The notes: generated from the sequence alone by a model not told the origin. A DNA stretch of 7,057 nt from Tannerella sp. (GCA_031263835.1 JAISEZ010000137.1:1-7057), one strand, 5' to 3'. Positions 1 to 5,980 are shown, counted from the first letter of the stretch. Numbers and translations: made by a program.

Positions 1-14
1 ATGCTGCATAACAT

Positions 15-46
15 GTTGTTTTTTCACGATATTCATGCTATCTTTG
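15..46 (+). promoter_or_regulatory. Candidate Bacteroidota sigma-ABfr-type promoter ahead of the integrase stub
   Basis: Positions 39-46 read TATCTTTG, an exact match to the TAnnTTTG -7 element of Bacteroidota housekeeping promoters. A GTTG at 15-18 sits 20 bases upstream, where a TTTG/TTG -33 element is expected. Transcription would start near 52 and give a leader of about 28 bases before the ATG at 80. The surroundings are AT-rich. The -7 match is seen directly; activity is inferred, and the -33 element is only a partial match. Confidence 0.5.
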
Positions 47-54
47 CAGTCATC

Positions 55-78
55 ACGGACAAATTTACGGACAAATTT
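55..78 (+). repeat. Perfect 12-bp tandem direct repeat in the integrase leader
   Basis: The 12-mer ACGGACAAATTT occurs twice back to back (55-66 and 67-78), two bases before the ATG at 80. It lies between the candidate promoter and the recombinase start. It could be an arm-type binding site for the recombinase, an operator, or a remnant of an attachment or target duplication. The repeat is certain; its role is not. Confidence 0.8.
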
Positions 79-79
79 T

Positions 80-215
80 ATGGTAACACTTACAACTTGC
101 ATAAGAGGAAGAATAAAAAAGAATGGAACATATCCGGTGTATATTCGACTGTCTCACCATACCAAAAAGGCATATATCAACACGGAACTGTTTGTTCTGA
201 AAAAGCATGTGGACG
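80..215 (+). pseudogene. Truncated tyrosine recombinase (integrase), N-terminal arm domain only
   Basis: Starting at the ATG at 80, the protein opens MVTLTTCIRGRIKKNGTYPV and continues with YIRLSHHTKKAYINTELFVL. This fits the N-terminal arm DNA-binding domain of Bacteroidota phage/transposon integrases (the 'TCVRKQR..G.YPVYIRLTHN.K..YI.T' pattern). That domain binds arm sites and precedes a SAM-like core-binding domain and the R-H-R-Y catalytic domain. Full-length members are usually around 400 residues; only about 45 are recognisable here. The frame then runs without a stop into unrelated sequence and ends at 418, so no catalytic domain is present. ATG 80 is preferred over the upstream in-frame ATG at 35 because homology begins there and a promoter precedes it. 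A complete short DNA-binding protein is possible but less likely. The junction near 215 is approximate. Confidence 0.62.
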
Positions 216-662
216 TATTGTATGACAAAAACGGGACGTATGGCGTTTACCCCAAAATGTCTTTTAGCGCATTTATTGATTCTTTACCGGAAGTTCCGGC
301 AGACTTGCCGTTAGAGCGAGCCATCTTTCCGGGCGCTTTTCTCGCACGCACGAACGTCTTATTTCTTCAACGGAGACGATTTCCCCTTCGACGGGGAAAC
401 GGCCGGGGGAACGCGTAAAACGGGGGAATACAAGTTCTATGTGACTGATTTTCATCCATTCAGAAAGGCTTACCGGTTTGGTGGCTCCGACGCAACGGTG
501 AAGCCATCTACGAAATTCGCGCTTGGAAGACCGCCTTCAGGGAGCAATGCCCGAATCGGATATTCGCACGGCGGGAAAAGCCTGACGGTTACGCCGCCCC
601 CGTTTTCGCCCTCCGGCGGTGAATATGCGTGGGTGTTCAAACTGGCCGGCGTGATTCAATAA
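216..662 (+). pseudogene. Decayed gene for an uncharacterised Bacteroidota protein, with several frameshifts
   Basis: No single frame reads as a whole protein, but protein-like segments follow one another in the + frames. Frame 2 (about 216-335) gives VLYDKNGTYGVYPKMSFSAF and then ADLPLERAIFPGAF. Frame 3 (open 315-662) continues with SHARTSYFFNGDDFPF and TGEYKFYVTDFHPFRKAYR. Frame 2 again (about 470-545) gives NGEAIYEIRAWKTAFREQ, and frame 3 closes with GGEYAWVFKLAGVIQ before TAA. This order resembles a widespread uncharacterised pattern: a PG.(H/S)A turn, then an aromatic Y-F strand, and a closing 'PL.PGEYAF' strand. That resemblance is from memory and not searched. The first segment is in frame with the integrase stub, suggesting a deletion fused the two. 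An alternative is a short expressed ORF at 441-662 with a GTG start, but it has no evident start signal. Confidence 0.45.
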
Positions 663-696
663 ATTCGTGTCTGTACACAATTTATCCCGGATTTTG
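660..696 (+). promoter_or_regulatory. porP: Possible promoter region for the porP-gldKLMN operon
   Basis: Two imperfect -7 candidates precede porP. TAAATTCG at 660-667 differs from TAnnTTTG at one base. GGATTTTG at 689-696 keeps TTTG but lacks TA. Neither has a clear TTTG at the expected upstream distance. They would give leaders of roughly 53 and 24 bases. An operon promoter is expected here because the gene upstream looks dead, but the sequence does not settle which candidate is used. Confidence 0.25.
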
Positions 697-703
697 CAGT
701 TAC

Positions 704-717
704 ATATCCGTGGATAT
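704..717. promoter_or_regulatory. 14-bp palindrome (ATATCC-GT-GGATAT) just upstream of porP
   Basis: ATATCC (704-709) and GGATAT (712-717) are perfect inverted repeats around a 2-base centre, ending 8 bases before the porP ATG. With so short a loop it is better read as a dimeric regulator's site than as an RNA hairpin. It would sit in the leader, or at the start site of a proximal promoter, where a bound protein could block expression. No regulator gene is in the window; the operator role is inferred. Confidence 0.35.
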
Positions 718-725
718 ATTCCGAA

Positions 726-1703
726 ATGGATAGAAAACGTTTTTGGTTAATTATCGCGGTAAGCAGTTTTTGCGTAATTCGGGCATGGTCGCAGTCGGAC
801 GCACAGTTCAACCAGTATTTCTCGGTATTGGGGTATTATAACCCTGCCTACGCGGGAACGGCAGGAGGCCTGAACGTATCGGGCATGTACAACCTGCAGT
901 GGCTCGGCATGAAAAATGCGCCGAAAACCATGGTTTTGACGGCCGACATGCCCTGGAAATACGGCAAATCGACACACGGACTTGGCGTAGCCGTATATAA
1001 TGAGACGCTGGGACTGGACAAAAACATGTACACTTCCCTCCAGTACGCTTTCAGGAAAAAAATCGGCAAGGGCATGTTGAGTATCGGCTTGCAGGCCGGA
1101 CTGGTCAACATGGCTTTTGACGGCGCCGGAATTTACATCCCTGACGACGAGGATGAAACGCATCAGTCGCCGGAATCGGACGAGGCGATGACGACGGCGC
1201 AGGCCGATGCCATGGGACTGGACCTGTCGGCAGGACTGTTTTTTTCGACGGAGAAATATTATATCGGACTGGCCTCGACACACTTGCTGGAACCGAAACT
1301 GGAGCTGGACGAGAACATGGACCGGAAAATCAACCGCGGATACAATTTGACGGCAGGATACAATATTCAGTTGAAGAATCCGTTATTGGAATTGCAGCCT
1401 TCGGTGTTTGTGCAATCAAACCTGCAGATGGTTTCAGCGGATGTGACGCTCCGGGCCGTATACAATAAGAGGTATAACGGAGGCATTGGCGGTCGCGTAA
1501 GCGACAACGGGAAAATGAGCGCAGCCATTCTTTATTTCGGAATGACACTCAAAGGTTTCCGGGTCGGATATGCTTACGAGTTCCCCGTATCGGCGCTAAT
1601 CAGAACCAGCGCCGGAAGTCACGAGCTGATGGCCACCTACCGGTTGAATATCGAGAAACCGAAGGGAAACAGAAATAGACATAAAAGTGTACGAATCTTA
1701 TAA
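726..1703 (+). CDS. porP: PorP/SprF family type IX secretion outer-membrane protein
   Basis: This 325-residue protein belongs to the PorP/SprF family, outer-membrane beta-barrels needed for T9SS function and, in gliders, for surface attachment of adhesins. A signal peptide is visible (MDRKR, hydrophobic core to about residue 18, likely cleavage after AWS at 22). The family hallmark follows: 'DAQFNQYF' at about 25-32 and NPAYAG at 39-44. The rest alternates short amphipathic strands and turns, as in a barrel. An acidic loop starts at about 138 (IPDDEDETHQSPESDE). The length matches the usual 300-330 residues. Gene order porP before gldK is as in Porphyromonas gingivalis. The first ATG is chosen because it directly precedes the signal peptide. 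The C-terminus is basic (NRNRHKSVRIL) and does not end in the aromatic residue of many barrels; some family members are similar. Which paralogue it is cannot be told by eye. Confidence 0.93.
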   Translation: MDRKRFWLIIAVSSFCVIRAWSQSDAQFNQYFSVLGYYNPAYAGTAGGLNVSGMYNLQWLGMKNAPKTMVLTADMPWKYGKSTHGLGVAVYNETLGLDKNMYTSLQYAFRKKIGKGMLSIGLQAGLVNMAFDGAGIYIPDDEDETHQSPESDEAMTTAQADAMGLDLSAGLFFSTEKYYIGLASTHLLEPKLELDENMDRKINRGYNLTAGYNIQLKNPLLELQPSVFVQSNLQMVSADVTLRAVYNKRYNGGIGGRVSDNGKMSAAILYFGMTLKGFRVGYAYEFPVSALIRTSAGSHELMATYRLNIEKPKGNRNRHKSVRIL

Positions 1704-1723
1704 ATAAAGAGGAAATAAATTGA

Positions 1724-1738
1724 ATGTGCCAATCATGA
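1724..1738 (+). other. Possible 4-codon leader ORF (MCQS) coupled to gldK by an ATGA overlap
   Basis: An ATG at 1724 opens a four-codon frame (Met-Cys-Gln-Ser). Its TGA stop at 1736-1738 overlaps the gldK ATG at 1735 as ATGA. An AAGAGGAAA stretch at 1707-1715, the most Shine-Dalgarno-like run in the operon, is better spaced for this ATG, or for the in-frame TTG at 1720, than for the gldK ATG. Ribosomes could load here and reinitiate at gldK. So short a frame can easily arise by chance. Confidence 0.25.
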
Positions 1739-3165
1739 AAAAAATAGTTTTAATCCTTGCAGTCGCCTCTGTACTGACGTCATGCGGCAGGATGCTCTCG
1801 GGCGACGGAGGCGAATTGGTAGGCGTGAAAATGGCTTCCTACAACGAGCCGGCTCCTTACGGGATGATACTGGTCAAACGGGGAGCCTTCGAGATGGGGC
1901 CGTCGGACAGGGACAGCCTCTGGGATTTTCATCCCGAAACGAAAGGCGTTTCCTTCGAATCGTTCTGGATGGACGAGACGGAAATCACGAATGCCAAATA
2001 CCGTCAGTTTGTTTACTGGGTACGTGATTCCATCGTCCGCACGCGCCTGGCCGACCCGAACTACGGAGGGAACGAACTGTTTATGATTACCGAAGACAAG
2101 TATGGCGAACCGGTCACTCCGCATCTCGACTGGAACCGTCCCATCCCCTGGAAGCGGGCGAATGAAGACGAACAGCGCGCCATCGAAAGCATTTATTACA
2201 CGCATCCGGTTACCGGCGAGCGAAGTCTGGACAAAAAACAGATGAATTACAAATACGAATGGTATGACCATACCTCGGCCGCCCTGCGCCGCAACAGCCT
2301 CGACCCGAACGACCGGGTGCGGAATACGGACATCCAGCCGGACCCGGCCGAAGCGGTGATGATTTCAAAGGATACGGCCTTCATCGACGGCGAAGGGCGC
2401 GTGGTCAACCAGACCATTACCCGCCCGTTGAGTTCGCCGTTCGATTTCCTCCACACGCGCATTTTGAACATCTATCCCGACGAAACCAGCTGGATAAATG
2501 ATTTCAAGAACGCATACAACGAACCTTATCTGAGGATGTACTTCACCCATCCGGGATACGATGACTACCCGGTCATAGGCGTTTCGTTCGAACAGGCTAC
2601 CGCGTTTTGCGTCTGGCGAACGGAATATTACAGGAAAGCGCTGCCGGCCGGACAGACCGTTGAACCGTTCCGCCTGCCGACCGAAGGCGAATGGGAATAT
2701 GCCGCACGCGCCGGAAAAAGCGAAAACAGGTATCCGTGGTCGGACAATTCACTGAAGGACGACAAGGACTGTTTCATGGCCAACTTCAAGCCCGGCGACG
2801 GCAACTATACCGAAGACGGACATCTGATTACCGCACGTGTGGCTTCATTTCCGCCGAATGAATTCGGATTGTACGACATGGCCGGAAACGTATCGGAATG
2901 GACTTCATCGGTTTATTCCGAATCGGGGCAAAGTCAGGTAAGCGACATGAACCCCGACCTGCGTTACAACGCAGCCAGAGAAGACCCTTACGCAATGAAG
3001 AAGAAAGTGGTGCGCGGCGGTTCGTGGAAGGACGTGGCGCAGTTCATCCGTTCGGACATGCGCACGTTTGAATACCAGAACGAGACCCGTTCCTACATCG
3101 GATTCCGCTGTGTGCGCACGCAAATCGGCTTTTCAAACGCCAAGGGAAAAAACAGAAAGAAATAA
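1735..3165 (+). CDS. gldK: GldK/PorK, T9SS ring lipoprotein with an FGE-sulfatase fold
   Basis: This 476-residue outer-membrane lipoprotein forms, with GldN/PorN, the periplasmic ring of the T9SS. The signal peptide MKKIVLILAVASVLTSCG ends in a lipobox (LTSC, Cys17). The start is ATG 1735, which gives a proper signal peptide; the in-frame TTG at 1720 would add five residues. The body is a formylglycine-generating-enzyme/SUMF1-like fold: YGMILVKRGAFEMG at 42-55, WMDETEITNAKYRQFVYW at about 80-97, a long GldK-type insertion, then VIGVSFEQATAFC from about 279, FRLPTEGEWEYAA from 312, FGLYDMAGNVSEW from 377, VVRGGSW from 425 and GFRCV from 456. The segment after GGSW, where true FGEs carry their two catalytic cysteines, reads KDVAQFIRSDMRT and has none, so the fold is structural, as in other GldK proteins. 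It follows porP by 31 bases and precedes gldL by 24. Confidence 0.96.
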   Translation: MKKIVLILAVASVLTSCGRMLSGDGGELVGVKMASYNEPAPYGMILVKRGAFEMGPSDRDSLWDFHPETKGVSFESFWMDETEITNAKYRQFVYWVRDSIVRTRLADPNYGGNELFMITEDKYGEPVTPHLDWNRPIPWKRANEDEQRAIESIYYTHPVTGERSLDKKQMNYKYEWYDHTSAALRRNSLDPNDRVRNTDIQPDPAEAVMISKDTAFIDGEGRVVNQTITRPLSSPFDFLHTRILNIYPDETSWINDFKNAYNEPYLRMYFTHPGYDDYPVIGVSFEQATAFCVWRTEYYRKALPAGQTVEPFRLPTEGEWEYAARAGKSENRYPWSDNSLKDDKDCFMANFKPGDGNYTEDGHLITARVASFPPNEFGLYDMAGNVSEWTSSVYSESGQSQVSDMNPDLRYNAAREDPYAMKKKVVRGGSWKDVAQFIRSDMRTFEYQNETRSYIGFRCVRTQIGFSNAKGKNRKK

Positions 3166-3189
3166 GGATTGATTCAAAACGATACAGAC

Positions 3190-4326
3190 ATGGGAAAATA
3201 TAGCAGATACAAGAACAGGATAGAGATGTTCCTCTCCAGCGAGCGGGGCAAGCGCGTGTTGAACTTTTGCTACAGCTGGGGCGCTTCGATTGTGGTGATT
3301 GGGGCAATGTTCAAGATTGTACATTTACCGTATGCAAATGAAATACTGTGCATCGCGTTGATTACCGAGGCCGTGGTATTCTACATCTCCGCCTTCGAGC
3401 GGCCGAACAGCGACTACAACTGGGAGGAAGTCTTTCCGGTACTGAAGTCGAAGAATCCGCTGGACAGGCCGGATTTTGAGCATCACGAAGGCAGTGGCGC
3501 CGTGATTATCGGCGGCGGCGCAGAAGGCGGCGGTACGACGGTTGTCGGGAACTTCGGCGGCGGCGGTACGGCAGTGGCCGGAGGAGGTACGGTCGGCGGC
3601 GGTGGCGTCTATGCAGGCGGCGGAATCGTCGGAGGGCCTGTTTACCCGGGCGGCGGCGCGCCGGCAGCGCCCACGCCGCAGGAAAGCGCCGACTTCGGAC
3701 TGGCGGCAATGGGCCTGAACGTCACCGAAGAAGACCGGAACAACCTTGCGGACAGCATCCGGAAACTCAGCGAGGCGGCGGAGCAAATCGCCTCCATGGC
3801 CGACCTGTCCGACGTGACGAAGACGTACATCGAGCAGATATCCAGCGTATCGCAGAACCTCGAACGCTTCAATGAAGTGACCCACTCGCTGAGCGACGTT
3901 TCCGACACGCTGGTCAATTCCTGCAAGGCCATTTCGGGCGTCACTCCGGAGGAAGACCCCGAACGGCACAGCCTCGGCTACGTCCAGCAGATGGAACAGC
4001 TGAATCAGCATCTCTCCGGCCTGAACCAGTTCTACGAAATGCAGCTGAGCGGCCTCCGCACGCAGATGGACACCATCCATCACATCAACGCCGGCCTGAA
4101 CCGCATCCGCGACATGTACGACAGTTCGATGATAGACAGCGCCGCCTTCCGCAACGAAAACGAACGCATGGCGCAGCTGCTCACCCAGCTGAACCAGGTT
4201 TACAGCCGCATGTTGCAGGCCATGACCGTCAACATGCCATACGGCGCCGGCAGCGCCTATCCCCCCCAGCAACCGCCCTATCAGGGCGGCGCCTATCCGC
4301 AGCAACCGCCCTATGCCGGACGCTGA
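3190..4326 (+). CDS. gldL: GldL/PorL, inner-membrane T9SS motor protein, with long Gly-rich linker
   Basis: GldL forms the cytoplasmic-membrane motor with GldM and converts the proton-motive force into movement of the T9SS. The ATG at 3190 gives MGKYSRYKNRIEMFLSSERG, a good match to the family start. Two membrane helices follow (about 27-44 and 52-68). Lys42 and His45 end helix 1; Glu60 lies in helix 2 and Glu70 just after it. By spacing I take these glutamates as equivalents of the functional Glu49/Glu59 of Flavobacterium GldL. Residues about 101-157 are a Gly-rich low-complexity stretch (GGGG, GGGT and VGGG units). Residues about 170-345 are predicted coiled coil (LSDVSDTLVNSCKA, LNQHLSGLNQFYEMQLSGL). 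The tail is a Pro/Gln/Tyr repeat (YPPQQPPYQGG, AYPQQPPYAGR). At 378 residues it is long; from memory, relatives are about 215-310. The extra length is the linker and the tail. Confidence 0.95.
   Translation: MGKYSRYKNRIEMFLSSERGKRVLNFCYSWGASIVVIGAMFKIVHLPYANEILCIALITEAVVFYISAFERPNSDYNWEEVFPVLKSKNPLDRPDFEHHEGSGAVIIGGGAEGGGTTVVGNFGGGGTAVAGGGTVGGGGVYAGGGIVGGPVYPGGGAPAAPTPQESADFGLAAMGLNVTEEDRNNLADSIRKLSEAAEQIASMADLSDVTKTYIEQISSVSQNLERFNEVTHSLSDVSDTLVNSCKAISGVTPEEDPERHSLGYVQQMEQLNQHLSGLNQFYEMQLSGLRTQMDTIHHINAGLNRIRDMYDSSMIDSAAFRNENERMAQLLTQLNQVYSRMLQAMTVNMPYGAGSAYPPQQPPYQGGAYPQQPPYAGR
3526..3591 (+). repeat. GGnGGnGGTACG repeats encoding the GldL Gly-rich linker
   Basis: The 12-mer GGCGGCGGTACG (Gly-Gly-Gly-Thr) occurs in frame at 3526-3537 and 3559-3570, with a variant GGAGGAGGTACG at 3580-3591. 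It is embedded in further GGCGGC runs reaching about 3660. Such repeats often change length by slippage or unequal exchange while keeping the frame, so linker length may vary between strains. Confidence 0.7.
4267..4314 (+). repeat. 33-bp-period repeat encoding the GldL Pro/Gln tail
   Basis: The 15-mer CAGCAACCGCCCTAT occurs at 4267-4281 and again at 4300-4314, a spacing of 33 bases or exactly 11 codons. It encodes two tail units built on QQPPY. The first copy is preceded directly by a run of seven C (4261-4267). The duplication is clear; the tail's function is unknown. Confidence 0.75.
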
Positions 4327-4331
4327 ACCCG

Positions 4332-4380
4332 TTGAATCATTTGAATCATTGAATTATTGAATCATTGAATTTTTGAACTG
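4332..4380 (+). repeat. Six-unit 8-bp repeat (TTGAATCA-like) between gldL and gldM
   Basis: Nearly the whole gldL-gldM gap is a degenerate tandem array: TTGAATCAT (4332), TTGAATCA (4341), TTGAATTA (4349), TTGAATCA (4357), TTGAATTT (4365) and TTGAACTG (4373). All six start TTGAA, and all but the first step are 8 bases. The array is AT-rich inside a GC-rich operon. Because the period is not a multiple of three, the embedded TGA triplets fall in all three + frames. It could be a slippage product, a protein-binding array or an mRNA spacer. Confidence 0.85.
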
Positions 4381-4387
4381 AACAGTT

Positions 4388-5956
4388 ATGGCAATATCAA
4401 ACAATCCCAACTCTCCCCGCCAGAAGATGATTAACCTCATGTATCTGGTGTTTATCGCGATGATGGCGCTGAACGTCTCCGTGGAGGTGCTGGATGGTTT
4501 TGAGCTGGTGGAACGGAGCCTGAAGAAAACGACCGTGGATACGGCGCATCGCAACGAGCTTCTCATGCAGGAACTGTATGACTATTACCGGATGAACGAA
4601 GCGAAGGTGGCCGACTGGTACCGCAAGGGCGAAGACGTGAAATCGCAGTCGGACGGACTGTACGACTACATGCAGGAACTCAAGCTCCGCATCGTGCAGG
4701 AGGCCGACGGCATGAAGAAGGGCGACCTCGACAACATCCGGCACAAGGACGACCTCGAAGCCGCCTCGGAAGTGATGCTGGCGCCCATCACGGGCGAAGG
4801 CAGGAAACTGCGCGAGCGGCTAATCGGCTATCGCGAAAACATGACGGCGCTGGTGGACGACACGGCCAGGATGAACGTCATCGCCTCCGTCCTCGATTTG
4901 GAAGTCCCGGCCAAGGGCGGCATTGCCCGCAGCTGGGAAGCGACGCTGTTTGAACACATGCCGGTGGCGGCGGCGATTACGCTCCTGACCAAGCTCCAGA
5001 ACGACGTCCGCTACGTCGAGGGCGAAATGCTGGCCTCGCTGCTGAACAGCATCGACATCGGCGCCTATCGCGTCAACAAGATTCAGGCAATGGTCATTCC
5101 CCAAAGTCAGATTGTGATGCGCGGCACGCCCTACCGGGCGCAAATCGTCCTGGCCGCCCTCGACTCGACCCAGCAGCCGCGAATCTTCGTCGGCGACAGG
5201 GAACTGTCCGCCTCCGACAACGGCTGGTACACGGGCGGCTCCGGCGGGCTGGGACTGCAGACCTTTTCCGGCCGCATCGAACTGCCGCGCGCCGACGGCA
5301 CCACCGGCGTATATCCGTTCTCGGAGACCTACTCCGTGACCGAACCGACGGCCACCATTGCGCCCACGATGATGAACGTCCTCTACGAAAGTATCGAAAA
5401 CGACATTGAGGTCGCCATTCCGGGCGTACCCAGCAACAACGTGCGCGCAGGCATCTCCTCGGGAACCATTACGCAGAAAAGCGCCAACGTATGGACAGCC
5501 CGTCCGCCGGTCAACGCCGGGACGGTCACCATCACGCTGACCGCGAGCATGGCCGGCGGCAGTCCGCTTTCGATGTCGCGGGAGTTCAAGGTGCGCCAGT
5601 TACCTCCGGCCACCCCCTTCCTCGTCTATAAGGACGCCTCCGGCACCACCCGCAGGTTCAAGGGCGGCACCCTCTCCAAGCGGAGCCTGATTGAAGCCGA
5701 CGGCGTGAACGCCGCCATCGACGACGGTCTTCTGGACATCCCCTTCACGGTCACGGGATTTGAGGTGACCTTCATGGACTCCATGGGCAACGCGCTGCCG
5801 GAAATCTCGCAAAGCGGCGCCTTCACCCAGCGTCAGAAAGAGGTGATTCGCAACCTGGCGCGCGGCAAGCGGTTCTACATTACGCGCGTCAAGGCGACCG
5901 GCCCCGGCGGACAGACGCAGAGCCTGACCACAACGATTGAAGTGATTGTAAATTGA
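4388..5956 (+). CDS. gldM: GldM/PorM, T9SS motor shaft spanning the periplasm
   Basis: GldM pairs with GldL in the inner membrane and extends through the periplasm to contact the GldK/GldN ring, transmitting motion driven by the proton-motive force. The N-terminus is nearly the family consensus: SPRQKMINLMYLVFIAMMAL (residues 9-28) with one membrane helix at about 14-34, then NVSVEVLDGFELVE. Arg11, just before the helix, fits the conserved arginine proposed to pair with a GldL glutamate. The periplasmic part fits the four-domain structure known for GldM/PorM: a helical D1 (about 36-220) followed by three beta-rich domains to residue 522, including TVTEPTATIAPTMMNVLYES-type sandwich sequence near 315-335. 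Length 522 matches the usual 510-520. The ATG at 4388 follows the repeat-filled 61-base gap; gldN starts 24 bases downstream. Confidence 0.97.
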   Translation: MAISNNPNSPRQKMINLMYLVFIAMMALNVSVEVLDGFELVERSLKKTTVDTAHRNELLMQELYDYYRMNEAKVADWYRKGEDVKSQSDGLYDYMQELKLRIVQEADGMKKGDLDNIRHKDDLEAASEVMLAPITGEGRKLRERLIGYRENMTALVDDTARMNVIASVLDLEVPAKGGIARSWEATLFEHMPVAAAITLLTKLQNDVRYVEGEMLASLLNSIDIGAYRVNKIQAMVIPQSQIVMRGTPYRAQIVLAALDSTQQPRIFVGDRELSASDNGWYTGGSGGLGLQTFSGRIELPRADGTTGVYPFSETYSVTEPTATIAPTMMNVLYESIENDIEVAIPGVPSNNVRAGISSGTITQKSANVWTARPPVNAGTVTITLTASMAGGSPLSMSREFKVRQLPPATPFLVYKDASGTTRRFKGGTLSKRSLIEADGVNAAIDDGLLDIPFTVTGFEVTFMDSMGNALPEISQSGAFTQRQKEVIRNLARGKRFYITRVKATGPGGQTQSLTTTIEVIVN

Positions 5957-5980
5957 TGGAAAAGATAAACAAATAAGAAG

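Noticed and set aside
441..662. Stand-alone 73-residue gene with a GTG start
   Set aside because: The frame is open upstream to 315 with coherent sequence across the GTG, so the GTG is not a natural start. It is better treated as part of the decayed gene at 216-662.
747..1283. 178-codon open frame on the - strand opposite porP
   Set aside because: It is antisense to a clear PorP/SprF protein, and its Arg/His/Cys-rich product looks like an antisense artefact.
1735..3165. Active formylglycine-generating enzyme or sulfatase-modifying factor
   Set aside because: The catalytic cysteines are absent, and the gene sits in a gldKLMN operon with a lipoprotein signal.
3325..4305. 326-codon open frame on the - strand opposite gldL
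   Set aside because: It is a shadow of gldL: GC-rich codons keep the opposite frame open. The product has no coherent domain, and gldL is recognisable by family.
4332..4380. CRISPR array
   Set aside because: The units are 8 bases with no unique spacers, and no cas genes are nearby.
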